A stretch of 64,000 nucleotides of DNA from positions 173,745 through 237,744 of the forward strand of contig NZ_SNZH01000011.1 in NCBI RefSeq assembly GCF_004363655.1, read 5' to 3'. The notes below the pieces were generated by a model. The model was not told the DNA's origin. It saw only the letters and a program-made list of their open reading frames with translations, and searched no databases. Both the position numbers and the translations under genes were made by a program. Source of the stretch: Tahibacter aquaticus (GTDB lineage: Bacteria > Pseudomonadota > Gammaproteobacteria > Xanthomonadales > Rhodanobacteraceae). This document shows, in pieces, positions 9,237 through 19,244 of the stretch (positions are counted from its first letter, which is position 1; each line of letters begins with the position of its first letter).

Positions 9237-12200
9237 ATGGAAATCCGCCTCTGCCCCCGCTGTACCCGCGGCCATATACCGCCGGCGACGCGCTGTCGCG
9301 ATTGCGACGTGGCCTTGGAAGTGCACGACGAAAACCAGCTGATCGGCAGCCAGCTGGGCAACTACACGCTGGAGCGGGTACTCGGCAGCGGCGGCATGGG
9401 CGTGGTATTCGCCGCGCGTCACGACAATCTGCAGCGCGACGCCGCCATCAAGGTGCTGCAGCCCGAGCTGGATGCGCGCCCCGGCAGCAGCGGCAGCGAG
9501 TTCGCCCAGCGTTTCCTGCGCGAGGCGCGCCTGCTCGCCACGCTGGAACATCCGAACATTGTCGGCATCTACGATTTCGCCGTGTCGCCCTGGGGCTTTC
9601 CCTATCTGGTGATGCCGCGGCTGCGCGGCGAAACCCTGCGCAGCCTGCTGGGACGCCATCCGCAGGGCTTGCCGCTGGGCTGGGTCGCGGCGATTGCCGG
9701 CGACCTCGCCGCCGGCCTGGCGCATGCACACCGCCACGGCGTGGTGCATCGCGATCTGAAACCCGAGAACGTCTTCCTGGCGCTGGAAGCCGGCAGCCTG
9801 CGCGCCAAGCTGCTGGACTTCGGCATCGCCCATGCCGGCCCCGACGACGATCTGCTGCGCACCGGCACCGGCGCGGTCATGGGTACGCCGCTGTACCAAG
9901 CGCCGGAGCAGCTGCGCGGCGAAGGCGTCAGCGCCGCGACCGATCAATACAGTTACGCCCTGCTGCTGGCCGAGCTGCTGCGCGGCGTGCCGGTGCGCCA
10001 GGGCCGCAGCCTGACCGACATTCTGCTGCGCGACAGTCTGGCACCGCTGCCCGCCGATGCCTTGCCCGAAGGCATCGCGCCGCCGCTACGCGCTGCACTG
10101 GCCCGCGCGACCGAACCGCAGCCGGCCCAGCGTTTCGCCAGCATCGGCGAGTTGCTCGCGGCCCTGCCGCTGCCAGCGGCCGAACGCGAGCCGTTCGCCC
10201 AGCTCATCGACGACGGCAGTTCGACGCTGCCGCTGACCGTGGTGGTATCGCCGCCGGCGGATCGGCAAGGTCTGTCCGCGTCGCTGCCGACAACGCCGCC
10301 ACCGCAGCGAACCGCGCTGCCCGCGGCCGCGGTCGAACCGCGCGGCACCAAGCAGCCGGCGCGGCGCGGCAAAAACTGGATCGCGCTGCTTGCGCTGTGT
10401 GTGCTCGCCGGGGCGGCTGCGCTATGGCGATACCACGCCTCCACGGCCAACGTTGCGACGTCAACCAGCGCCTGGCTGCGCGAAAGCGACAGCCTGCCCT
10501 TGCCACCCGGCCTGCTGGCGCCGCTGGCGGAAACGCAGTCCGGCCTGCTGCTGCGCAGTGCCGGCGGCTGGAGCCTGTTCGATCCGGCCAGCGCGACTGC
10601 CGGCGCCAGCGCCGCGCTGGGCGTGTCCGAACGCCTGCTCGGTGCCGACGACGAAGACCGCCTCTGGCTGGCCCACGACGGCGCCATCGAAACACTGGCC
10701 ACCGACGACAACCGCCGCACCACGCGCATCAGCGGCGCCGAGCTGCTGCTCGACGACGCGCAGACGCGCTGGAGCCTGGCCGCGTCGGGCCGCTGGCTGG
10801 CCCGGCTGGATGCGGACGGGCGTCTGCGCGTACTCGCTGTCGGCGCGGAAAAAATCGACGAATGGGTAAGCAGCAGCGGCAGCGCAGGCGACAGCAGCGG
10901 TTTCGCCGTCGGCGATCGCTACGCCGTGCTGGTGCGGCAGAGCGGCCCGGTGGAAGTCTTCGACCTGGAACAGCGCCGCCTGGCCTGGCAGGCCGATTTC
11001 GGCGCATTCCGCGTACGCGCCATCGCGCTGGACGAGACGCTGGACCGCCTCGCCGTGGCCGGCGACGGCGAGCGCCTTGGCATATGGCAGCTGCACGACG
11101 GCAAGTCCGTCGCCGCACCGCGGCCCGGCCGCGAGCTGCGCGCCCTGCTCTGGCTGCGCGACGGCGCGCGCCTGCTCGCGGCCGACAGCGCAAACCTCAG
11201 CCTGTGGCAATGGCGCGACGGCCAGGCCCAGCAGGTACTTCAGCTGGCCGGCGGCGCCGACTGGCTGTATCGCGGCAAGCGCCAGATCTACGCCGGCAGC
11301 GAGCGCCGCCTGCGCCGCTTCGATTTCGGCCCGGCAGCGGCACGCCGCGTCGGCGCCGGCCTGGGCGACACCTGGGCCATCGCCGCCGATGCGCAAGGCG
11401 TGTATGCGGGCGGTTCGAACAACGGCGACCTGGTCAAGCTGGAACCGCTTGCTGCCGCACCACTGCGCCGCAAAGTACACAATGAGGGAATTACCGACCT
11501 GCAGTTGTACCAGGGCCGCCTGATCAGCAGCTCCGACGACAACACCGTCGCGGTCTGGCGCCTGCCGTCGCTGGAGCTGGAATGGCGCACCAAGGGACAC
11601 GACTTCCTGGTCAACCAGCTCGCCACCGGCGCCTCGCTGTGGTCGGCCTCGTCCGACGGCAGCCTGCGCCGCTGGCGCTGGCCCGAACTGGAACTGGCGG
11701 AAATCCTCGACCTGCGCCCACGCATCGCCGCCGACCTGGAACTGCACGCGCTGCGCGTATTCGGCCAGGACGAGGAAATTCTCGCCGGCAGCTGGAACCA
11801 CCGCCTGATCCGGCTCAAGCGCGATGGCGGGCACTGGCAGTTGCACACCGCCCCGTTCGAGGCGCGCACGGGCTATCGGCTGGTCGAACTGACCGCGCTG
11901 CGGGCGGTACTCGCGGTCGGCCTCAATCCTGGCCGTCTCGCCATCATCGACCGCGACAGCGACCGTATCGTCCAGCTGCCGCGCGATACACGCGCCTGGC
12001 ATGCCGCCGCCGCCGATGCTGACGGTCGCAGCATCTGGCTGGGCGGCGACGCCGCCATCGCGCGGCTGCAGCTGGAACGCGGTGCCGACGGCGGTTTCAG
12101 CGCAACGATGACGCTGCGCGAATCCAGCGATTACGGCCAGATCGGTGCGCTGACGCTGACTCCGGCCACGGCTGGCGCAGCAGCGCAGCTGGCGTTCGGC

Positions 12201-12317
12201 AACGAGCGCGGGGAGTTGCTGTTCGTCGATACCGCCGACGTGGACAAGGCACCGGCCTCGATCGGCCGCAGCGCGCCGGCAGGCGCGTTCGAAAATCTGG
12301 AAAAACCGACAAAGTAG
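9237..12317 (+). CDS. Transmembrane Ser/Thr protein kinase with zinc ribbon and beta-propeller C-terminus
   Basis: The 1026-residue product begins with a small zinc ribbon (Cys6, Cys9, Cys20, Cys23). A complete Hanks-type kinase domain follows: glycine loop GSGGMG at 50-55, lysine in AIKVL at 72, HRDLKPEN with catalytic Asp173, and DFG with Asp194. A single hydrophobic helix lies near 380-398, then about 600 residues of WD40/quinoprotein-like blades predicted to be periplasmic, for example WSASSDGSLRRWRW. The kinase would act in the cytoplasm and phosphorylate Ser/Thr on unknown partners, with the propeller as sensor. The ATG at 9237 was chosen because it places the zinc ribbon at the N-terminus; the frame is open further upstream. 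Neighbours give no clear partner, although secreted propeller proteins precede it. Confidence 0.88.
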   Translation: MEIRLCPRCTRGHIPPATRCRDCDVALEVHDENQLIGSQLGNYTLERVLGSGGMGVVFAARHDNLQRDAAIKVLQPELDARPGSSGSEFAQRFLREARLLATLEHPNIVGIYDFAVSPWGFPYLVMPRLRGETLRSLLGRHPQGLPLGWVAAIAGDLAAGLAHAHRHGVVHRDLKPENVFLALEAGSLRAKLLDFGIAHAGPDDDLLRTGTGAVMGTPLYQAPEQLRGEGVSAATDQYSYALLLAELLRGVPVRQGRSLTDILLRDSLAPLPADALPEGIAPPLRAALARATEPQPAQRFASIGELLAALPLPAAEREPFAQLIDDGSSTLPLTVVVSPPADRQGLSASLPTTPPPQRTALPAAAVEPRGTKQPARRGKNWIALLALCVLAGAAALWRYHASTANVATSTSAWLRESDSLPLPPGLLAPLAETQSGLLLRSAGGWSLFDPASATAGASAALGVSERLLGADDEDRLWLAHDGAIETLATDDNRRTTRISGAELLLDDAQTRWSLAASGRWLARLDADGRLRVLAVGAEKIDEWVSSSGSAGDSSGFAVGDRYAVLVRQSGPVEVFDLEQRRLAWQADFGAFRVRAIALDETLDRLAVAGDGERLGIWQLHDGKSVAAPRPGRELRALLWLRDGARLLAADSANLSLWQWRDGQAQQVLQLAGGADWLYRGKRQIYAGSERRLRRFDFGPAAARRVGAGLGDTWAIAADAQGVYAGGSNNGDLVKLEPLAAAPLRRKVHNEGITDLQLYQGRLISSSDDNTVAVWRLPSLELEWRTKGHDFLVNQLATGASLWSASSDGSLRRWRWPELELAEILDLRPRIAADLELHALRVFGQDEEILAGSWNHRLIRLKRDGGHWQLHTAPFEARTGYRLVELTALRAVLAVGLNPGRLAIIDRDSDRIVQLPRDTRAWHAAAADADGRSIWLGGDAAIARLQLERGADGGFSATMTLRESSDYGQIGALTLTPATAGAAAQLAFGNERGELLFVDTADVDKAPASIGRSAPAGAFENLEKPTK

Positions 12318-12419
12318 ACCGACATCGGACAAACCCGCCGGCACAGCGGCAGGCGGTGGCACGATGCTTTCATCGGCGTACCCGCACGGAAAAGCCCCCA
12401 CACAATCCGCACAATGCAA

Positions 12420-12448
12420 GACGGCGACCGGAGTGCCCGGTCGCCGTC
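12420..12448. terminator. Perfect 12-bp hairpin between convergent kinase and icd genes
   Basis: The arms GACGGCGACCGG (12420-12431) and CCGGTCGCCGTC (12437-12448) pair perfectly around a 5-base loop. The site lies between two convergent 3' ends, so it can stop transcription from both sides. A short T-rich run (GTTTCTG) follows on the plus strand; the minus side has only weak T content. Confidence 0.6.
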
Positions 12449-12475
12449 GTTTCTGCCGCGTATTGCGCGTACCGC

Positions 12476-13774
<1,299 letters not shown>

Positions 13775-13994
13775 GGGAATCTCCGGTGGGGAAGGAAGGC
13801 AGGCGGCTGCCGGGAAGGTGCAAGCCGGCTATTGTCGCGGTTGCACCCAATGGCGTCCACGTGCGCAGTGGCCTGTGCCGGTTCTGGCGCGTTGGCGCGG
13901 GCTCGCCGCCGGCGCGGACGGATGCGCAATTTCGTGCACATCCGGCACCGTGCGCCTGACTAGACTCGGCCTTGGCTCCCCACGAGGCAAGGCG

Positions 13995-14513
13995 ATGAAG
14001 GCAATAGTGCTGGGCGCAATCCTGCTGGCCGGCGCGGTGTCGGCAGCGGAACCGACGGCCGCGCCCGCAGCGAAAAAAGCGGCTTGTAGCGCGGCCGAAT
14101 TCCGCCAGTTCGATTTCTGGATCGGCGACTGGACAGTGACTGCGCCCGACGGCAAGCCGGCCGGGCGCAACCGCATCAGCGCCATCCTCGACGGCTGCGC
14201 CATCAGCGAGGAATGGACCGGCGCCGGCGGCAGCAACGGCCGCAGCCATAGCGCCTGGGACGCCAGCAACCGGCGCTGGAACCAGTACTGGGTCGACGAC
14301 GATGCCATGGTGCTTTACCTCAGCGGCGGCCTGCAGGGCAGCAGCCTGGTGCTGAGCGGCGAACAGGTCGACCCGGCCAGCGGCAAGCGCTCGCCCCAGC
14401 GCGTGAGCTGGACGCCGAATGCCGACGGCAGCGTGCGCCAGCTGTGGCAGGGTTCCAGCGACGGCGGCAAGACCTGGGCGACGGTGTTCGAGGGGGTCTA
14501 CCGCAAGAAGTGA
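13995..14513 (+). CDS. Secreted DUF1579-like protein
   Basis: The 172-residue protein starts with a signal peptide (MKAIVLGAILLAGAVSAAE). It then carries FRQFDFWIGDW, a motif common in DUF1579 and related small beta-barrel-like domains, followed by alternating strands with many Trp residues (WDASNRRWNQYWVDD). Translation from 13995 is supported by a purine-rich GAGGCAAGG just upstream; the frame is open further back but would lose the signal peptide. The function of this family is not established. Likely periplasmic. Confidence 0.8.
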   Translation: MKAIVLGAILLAGAVSAAEPTAAPAAKKAACSAAEFRQFDFWIGDWTVTAPDGKPAGRNRISAILDGCAISEEWTGAGGSNGRSHSAWDASNRRWNQYWVDDDAMVLYLSGGLQGSSLVLSGEQVDPASGKRSPQRVSWTPNADGSVRQLWQGSSDGGKTWATVFEGVYRKK

Positions 14514-14569
14514 CGCGACCGCGCCGGCCGCTTCGCTGCGGCCACGCAGGCCGCGGTGCGGCTCGCCGC

Positions 14570-14923
14570 TTACTGCGCTTTCTGCCAGCTTGCCGGTGTC
14601 AGCGGCGCCAGGCCGTAGGCGGCACGGGCGCGGTCGCATTGCGGGCTGGGTTGGCCGTGCTCCCAGGCGGCGGCAAGGTCGCGGCAAGGCGAAGGCCGGC
14701 GTGCGTATTCGCGGCAGCTGACCTCGCTGCCGACGCGGCCGGCCAGGTTGATGCAATGCGGCTGCCGGCAATCGGTGCCGCGCATGCTGACGCGGTGGGC
14801 GTCCAGCGGCTCGGTCAGTTCCAGCGGCATGCCCTGGGCACTGAAGGCCGTGGTCTCGGACCAGTGAAAAGCAACGCGGAAACGGGCGCAGCAGGCGCCG
14901 CAACGCTGACAGGGATGGGGCAT
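14570..14923 (-). CDS. YkgJ-type cysteine cluster protein
   Basis: The 117-residue product begins MPHPCQRCGACCARF, the C-x-x-C-x-x-C-C cluster of the YkgJ family of putative zinc or iron chelating proteins. Further cysteines follow at CRQPHC, SCREYA and SPCRDLA, as expected for the family. The ATG at 14923 places the cluster at the N-terminus; the open frame extends upstream without family similarity. It is convergent with the gene before it. The cellular role of the family is uncertain. Confidence 0.8.
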   Translation of the reverse strand: MPHPCQRCGACCARFRVAFHWSETTAFSAQGMPLELTEPLDAHRVSMRGTDCRQPHCINLAGRVGSEVSCREYARRPSPCRDLAAAWEHGQPSPQCDRARAAYGLAPLTPASWQKAQ

Positions 14924-15027
14924 GACGGGAACCGGCGAGGAAGCCGCATGGTAACCGCCGCCGCACATTGCCGCCTGACGGCAGCGGTTGCTACCTTGCG
15001 CAGCACCTACCGACACCGTGCCAGCGC

Positions 15028-15465
15028 ATGTCCGAACGCCATCTCCGCCGCGGCACCCAATTTGCCGCCGGCGTGTTTCTTGTCGCAGCCGGCATGCACG
15101 GCATGGCGCACTACCAGTTCTATGTCAGCGACTATCTGATGGACCCGCGCCGCCGGGCGCTGATCGAGGCCATGCAAAGCTATGTGATCGTGCCGCGCTT
15201 CGGCACGACCATGTGGACTTTGCACTGCATGTTCAGCCTGAGCTTCGCCGTGCTGCTGGTACTGGCAGGCACGGCCTACTGGTGGATGGGCAAGGACTTG
15301 CCGGCAGCGAAACTGCGTCCGCTGGCGACCGCGAGCGCCGTACTGTGCCTGGGCGCCAGCGTGCTGATGGCCCTGGCTTATCCGGTGCTGCAGACGGTAC
15401 TGATCTTGCTGCTGGCCGGCCTGGGTTTCAGCTGGGCCGCCTGGGGCGGACGCGGCGAAACCTAG
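15028..15465 (+). CDS. Four-helix membrane protein, uncharacterised
   Basis: The 145-residue protein has about four hydrophobic segments (FAAGVFLVAAGMHGMAHY, MFSLSFAVLLVLAG, ATASAVLCLGASVLMALA and VLILLLAGLGFSWAAW) joined by short loops. The start at 15028 (MSERHLRRG) gives a positively charged N-terminus before the first helix. It resembles small four-helix membrane proteins of unknown function. It may share a control region with the divergent YkgJ-type gene. Confidence 0.75.
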   Translation: MSERHLRRGTQFAAGVFLVAAGMHGMAHYQFYVSDYLMDPRRRALIEAMQSYVIVPRFGTTMWTLHCMFSLSFAVLLVLAGTAYWWMGKDLPAAKLRPLATASAVLCLGASVLMALAYPVLQTVLILLLAGLGFSWAAWGGRGET

Positions 15466-15524
15466 GACGCCGCTGCGCGCGGCGAACGGCGTCATCGATG
15501 TGCCGCATGGCCGGATGGCTTGAC

Positions 15525-15612
15525 GGTGCAATTCGCTGCGCTCATCGCACCCTACGAAATCGCCAGATGCTCCGCGCCTGCGTAGGGCGCGATGAGCAAC
15601 GCGAATTGCGCC
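15525..15612. repeat. Pair of inverted REP-like units (repeat family copy A)
   Basis: A 32-base unit at 15525-15556, starting GGTGCAATTCGCTGCGC, is followed after 24 bases by a near-perfect inverted copy at 15581-15612. The first unit is identical, base for base, to the reverse complement of 56706-56737. Each unit also contains a short palindrome (GGTGC and GCACC). The pair lies in the gap between two convergent genes, as is usual for REP elements. Confidence 0.8.
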
Positions 15613-15652
15613 GCTTCCTGCCTGACCACACGAAAACGGGTGTCACGGAAAT

Positions 15653-16642
15653 CTAAGCCCCGCGATCGGTACGCAGCGCCTGGGTCTGGCGTCGGTCGCC
15701 GGCGGCCTTGGCCGCGACGACGAGACTGAGCCCGGCAATGCCGGCGATGACCAGCCCGGCGCCGACGGCCGCCCAGCCGCTGGGCCAGGATTCGCCCAGC
15801 AAGGCCACGCCCAGGGCAGTGGCGAAAAGAACTTCCGCCGCCTGCATCGCCTCGACCGCGCCCAATGCGCTGGGATCGTCGCGCACCAGGCCGGTGGCGT
15901 GGAAAAACAGGATGGTCGCGATGGTGCCGGTGAACAGCGCCACGCCGGCGGCGAGCAGGATCTGGCTGGCCGCCGGCGCGCCCGACTGCCAGCCGGCATA
16001 CAGCGCCACCAGCAGCCAGAACGGCTGGCTGGCCAGGGTCATGCCGAATACGCGCTGGGTCGCATTGAGGTCTTCACCGCTGCGTTCCAGGTGCAGCAGG
16101 ATCTGCCGGTTGCCCAGCGGGTACAGCACCGCGGCAACACAGACGCTGGCCAGCGCCGCCCAGGCCTGGCCGTCCAGGCGGCCGTCGAAATGGCCCAGCT
16201 GCAGCAGCAGCACGCCGGCCACGATCAGCAGCCCCAGCCCCAGCGCGCGCTTGGGCAGGCGGGCGCGGGCATCGCGATAGATCAGCGGCGCGAGCAGCAT
16301 GCCGGCGACGATGGTGATCTGGAAACTGCCAGCGATCAGCCAGGACGGCCCGCTGTCCGCGGCCCAGGTCAGGCAGACACAGAACACGGTGAAGCCGATG
16401 CCGCTCCACAGCAGCCAGGGCAGCGGATGCGCCCTGAGCGCGCGCCATACGGGCCCGAAGCCGCCATGCAAGGGCACCACGCAGGCCAGCAGGGGCAGGG
16501 TCAGGAAATAGCGCAGGCTGGCGGTCCAGGCCCAGTGTCCGCCGGCGCTGGCCATGGCGCGGTTGAGCACATAGGTCGAGGTGAAGAACAGCGCCGAGAG
16601 CAGGGCGATGGAGACAGCATAGAGGGCGGGAGAGCGGCGCAT
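15653..16642 (-). CDS. Multidrug resistance efflux transporter family protein (EmrE/DMT type)
   Basis: The 329-residue protein has about ten hydrophobic helices and the overall pattern of the drug/metabolite transporter superfamily, in two related halves of five helices. Features include the first helix YAVSIALLSALFFTSTYVLNR and the C-terminal half with FHATGLVRDDPSALGAVEAMQAAEVLF, typical of the EmrE-like multidrug family. Substrates cannot be predicted. It ends at 15653, next to the inverted REP pair, and starts only about 60 bases downstream of the diguanylate cyclase gene on the same strand. Confidence 0.82.
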   Translation of the reverse strand: MRRSPALYAVSIALLSALFFTSTYVLNRAMASAGGHWAWTASLRYFLTLPLLACVVPLHGGFGPVWRALRAHPLPWLLWSGIGFTVFCVCLTWAADSGPSWLIAGSFQITIVAGMLLAPLIYRDARARLPKRALGLGLLIVAGVLLLQLGHFDGRLDGQAWAALASVCVAAVLYPLGNRQILLHLERSGEDLNATQRVFGMTLASQPFWLLVALYAGWQSGAPAASQILLAAGVALFTGTIATILFFHATGLVRDDPSALGAVEAMQAAEVLFATALGVALLGESWPSGWAAVGAGLVIAGIAGLSLVVAAKAAGDRRQTQALRTDRGA

Positions 16643-16703
16643 GCGGGCGACAGCCTAGTGCATGTGCAGCGGCAACGGTCTGCGGCTTTCGTCTAGACGC
16701 TGC

Positions 16704-17609
16704 TCATGCCACCGCGTCGACGACGCGGCAGACGCGGTTGCGCCCTTCCTTCTTTGCCCGGTAAAGCTGCTCGTCGGCCACGCGCATCAGGTCTGCCAGC
16801 GAGCTCATGCCGCGCTGCCACTGCGCTACGCCGATGCTGACGGTGACTGCCGCAGGCGCGCCGCCAAGGTCGAACGGGCTGGCCGCGATGGCCTTGCGCA
16901 GGCGCTCGGCCGCCGCGGTGGCCTCGGCCAGGCTCTGTTCTGCATAGACCAGGGCGAACTCCTCGCCGCCGATGCGCGCGATCAGCTGGTCGGCACGGGC
17001 ATTGTGGCGCAGCAGCTGGGCGATACCGCGAATCACGCCGTCGCCAGCCGGATGGCCGTGGCGATCGTTGATCGGCTTGAAGTGATCGATGTCGACCAGG
17101 GCCAGGCTCAGGGCGCGCGCATGCCGCGTCGCGCGCAGGATCTCTTTTTCCATCAGTTCCTGGAACTGGCGGCGGTTGTACAGCCCGGTCAGCGGATCGG
17201 ACGTGGCCAGCTGGTACAGCTCTTCGTGGTAGCGCGCCTCGATCGAGCCCTGCTCCATGAACTTCAGCACGCTGTCGCCGACGCCGATATGGTCGCCGTC
17301 GCGCAGTTCCGCTTCGTCGACGAGCTGCTCGTTGAGAAAAGTCTTGTTGGTGGAATCCAGGTCGCGCACCCGGTAGCCCGTGGCATCGCGCCAGATGCGG
17401 CAGTGCTGGCGCGAAATGCTGCGGTGGTTGATCTGCAGCTCCGCATCGGGCGAGCGTCCGATCACGATGGCCTGTTCGCCCAGCTCCAGGCGCTGGCCCA
17501 GGCCTTCGCCATGAATCACCACCACGCAGGCCGATACCGCACGCGTCGAGCGGTTTGCCGGCGGACGTATGCTGCGGCGCTGGGTGGTATTGCTGCTGCG
17601 GGCGACCAT
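16704..17609 (-). CDS. FHA-domain diguanylate cyclase (GGDEF)
   Basis: The 301-residue protein has an N-terminal FHA domain (about 28-115, with IGRSPDAELQI, SRQHCRIW and DSTNKTFLNEQL) that would bind a phosphothreonine partner. It also has a GGDEF domain (about 135-300) with an active-site GGEEF at 214-218 and DIDHFKPINDRHGHPAGD before it. It should make cyclic di-GMP from GTP. The usual inhibitory RxxD site upstream of GGEEF reads A204-R-A-D207, so the key Arg is missing and product feedback may be weak. The FHA domain suggests control by a Ser/Thr kinase; the kinase at 9237 is the only one in the window, but a link is inference. Confidence 0.9.
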   Translation of the reverse strand: MVARSSNTTQRRSIRPPANRSTRAVSACVVVIHGEGLGQRLELGEQAIVIGRSPDAELQINHRSISRQHCRIWRDATGYRVRDLDSTNKTFLNEQLVDEAELRDGDHIGVGDSVLKFMEQGSIEARYHEELYQLATSDPLTGLYNRRQFQELMEKEILRATRHARALSLALVDIDHFKPINDRHGHPAGDGVIRGIAQLLRHNARADQLIARIGGEEFALVYAEQSLAEATAAAERLRKAIAASPFDLGGAPAAVTVSIGVAQWQRGMSSLADLMRVADEQLYRAKKEGRNRVCRVVDAVA

Positions 17610-17665
17610 AGGGCGCAGTGTAGCGGCGGCAGCGCTGCTTACCAGTTACCGCGCCATCGTCTGCG

Positions 17666-18691
17666 TCAGCAGGTCGCGACCGGCGCGGTCGTCGCCGGCC
17701 GCAGCCTGACCAGCATGCCCAGCAGCACCAGCAGCAACACCGCGGCACCGGCGTTGTGCGCCGTCGCCACCGGCAGCGGCAGGCCGAACACCACGTTGCT
17801 GATGCCCAGCGCGATCTGCACGCTCAGCGCCGCCAGCAGGGCCAGCGCCCAGCCGACCAGCCGGCGGCGCCAGGCCGCCACGATCACGCCTAGCAGATGG
17901 CCGAACACCACGACCGCGCCGATGCGGTGGGTCAGCTGGATCGCCGCGCGCGCATCCGCATCGAGTACGCCGCCTTCGTAGCTCACGCCGATGCCGCGCC
18001 AGAGCACAAACGCTTCGCGGAAATCGGTGGCCGGCCACCACTGTCCGGCGCAGGTCGGGAAATCCATGCCGCAGGACAGCGCCGCGTAGTTCGCGCTGGT
18101 CCAGCCCCCCAGGGCGATCTGCAGCGCTACCAGCACCAACCCCGCTACCACCATGCGGCGAAGCGCCCGCGTATCGGCACGCCCCAGGCCGTCGAAGCTC
18201 AGGCGCAAAGCCACATAAGCCAAAAGGCAAAACGTGGACAAACCGCCCATCAGGTGCGCCATCACCACGATGGGCTTGAGCTTCCAGGTGACGGTCCACA
18301 TGCCCAGCAGGGCCTGGAACACGATCAGTACCGAGGCACCAATGAGTACCGGCGCAATGCCGGGCAGCTCGCGCCGGCGCAGCCAGGCCAGTACGGTCAG
18401 GCCGAACGTGGTCAGAATCAGGCCACCGGCGAGGAAGCGGTGCACCTGCTCGCGCCAGGCCTTGTGCGATTCCACCGCGCGCTCCGGAAACGCGGCATTG
18501 GCCGCGTCGATCTCGTGGCCGTGCACGGGCCAGGTCAGCTTGCCGTAGCAGGTCGGCCAATCCGGACAGGAAAGCCCGGCGTTGGACAGGCGGACGAAGG
18601 CGCCGAACACGACGACCAGCAGGCAAAAGGCGACGGCGAACCAGGCCAGGTTGCGCTGCAAGCGCCGCGTGATGAAGGAATTCGAGTTCAT
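17666..18691 (-). CDS. ctaA: Heme A synthase (COX15/CtaA family)
   Basis: The 341-residue membrane protein has eight hydrophobic helices and CtaA motifs: RLSNAGLSCPDWPTCYGKL near the N-terminus, ESHKAWREQVHRFLAG with conserved His residues, and VVMAHLMGG and LTHRIGAVVVFGHLL later. It oxidises heme O to heme A for the aa3-type oxidase. It closes the SURF1, SCO-like, ctaA run: only 4 bases separate it from the SCO-like gene, so one transcript is expected. ctaB (heme O synthase), which often follows, is not here. Confidence 0.93.
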   Translation of the reverse strand: MNSNSFITRRLQRNLAWFAVAFCLLVVVFGAFVRLSNAGLSCPDWPTCYGKLTWPVHGHEIDAANAAFPERAVESHKAWREQVHRFLAGGLILTTFGLTVLAWLRRRELPGIAPVLIGASVLIVFQALLGMWTVTWKLKPIVVMAHLMGGLSTFCLLAYVALRLSFDGLGRADTRALRRMVVAGLVLVALQIALGGWTSANYAALSCGMDFPTCAGQWWPATDFREAFVLWRGIGVSYEGGVLDADARAAIQLTHRIGAVVVFGHLLGVIVAAWRRRLVGWALALLAALSVQIALGISNVVFGLPLPVATAHNAGAAVLLLVLLGMLVRLRPATTAPVATC

Positions 18692-18695
18692 GGCG

Positions 18696-19244
18696 TCAGC
18701 GAATCAGACGGGACAGGTCCTGGCGTACGCCCGCAGGGTCGTAGCCGGGTTCGTAGCGCAGCATAAGCAAGCCGGCCGGATCGATCACCACGGCGGCCAC
18801 CGTATCGGCGCCGGCCGGGGTGAGCGCCAGCAGCGGCGCGGCGGAACTCTGCACGAATTCCAGGCGGGGGAATTTTTGCCGCAGTTCCGGCGTGGCCTCG
18901 ACGCCGACCACGGCCAGGCGCAGGCGCGTGGCTTTCTGCGTCATCAGCGACCAGATCTTTTCCGCATCAGCCAGACGCCGCTGGCAGGCAGCTGCGCAGC
19001 CCGGCCCGGCGAGCAGCACCAGCGTCCAGCGGTATTGCGTGTCCTTCCAGCCGAAGGCCGCATCGACGGCAGCCCTGGGCGTATCGGTGGAAATGTCCTG
19101 CGGCGGCTGCACCAGGGTGCCGTTGTTGCGCAACCTGTTCGGCTGCCAGCCGGACAGGCGCAGGCCGAAGGCGACCACCATGGGCGCCAGGAACACCAGC
19201 ATGATGGCGATCAGCTGCAGGCGTTTCCTTCTTTGTGCATCCAT
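18696..19244 (-). CDS. SCO1/SenC-like cytochrome oxidase assembly protein, atypical
   Basis: The 182-residue protein has one N-terminal helix (LQLIAIMLVFLAPMVVAFGL) and a thioredoxin-like domain. The SCO-type Cys-x-x-x-Cys copper site is present as GCAAAC, but where SCO proteins have a VDH segment with the third copper ligand, this one reads VIDPAGLLML and no His is seen. The ATG at 19244 overlaps the SURF1 stop (TGATG), which suggests translational coupling. A TTG one codon earlier is possible. A role in CuA or CuB maturation follows from its position. Confidence 0.75.
   Translation of the reverse strand: MDAQRRKRLQLIAIMLVFLAPMVVAFGLRLSGWQPNRLRNNGTLVQPPQDISTDTPRAAVDAAFGWKDTQYRWTLVLLAGPGCAAACQRRLADAEKIWSLMTQKATRLRLAVVGVEATPELRQKFPRLEFVQSSAAPLLALTPAGADTVAAVVIDPAGLLMLRYEPGYDPAGVRQDLSRLIR

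Noticed and set aside
10461-12419. Minus-strand open frame opposite the kinase propeller
   Set aside because: Shadow of the kinase gene, without ribosome binding site or domain.
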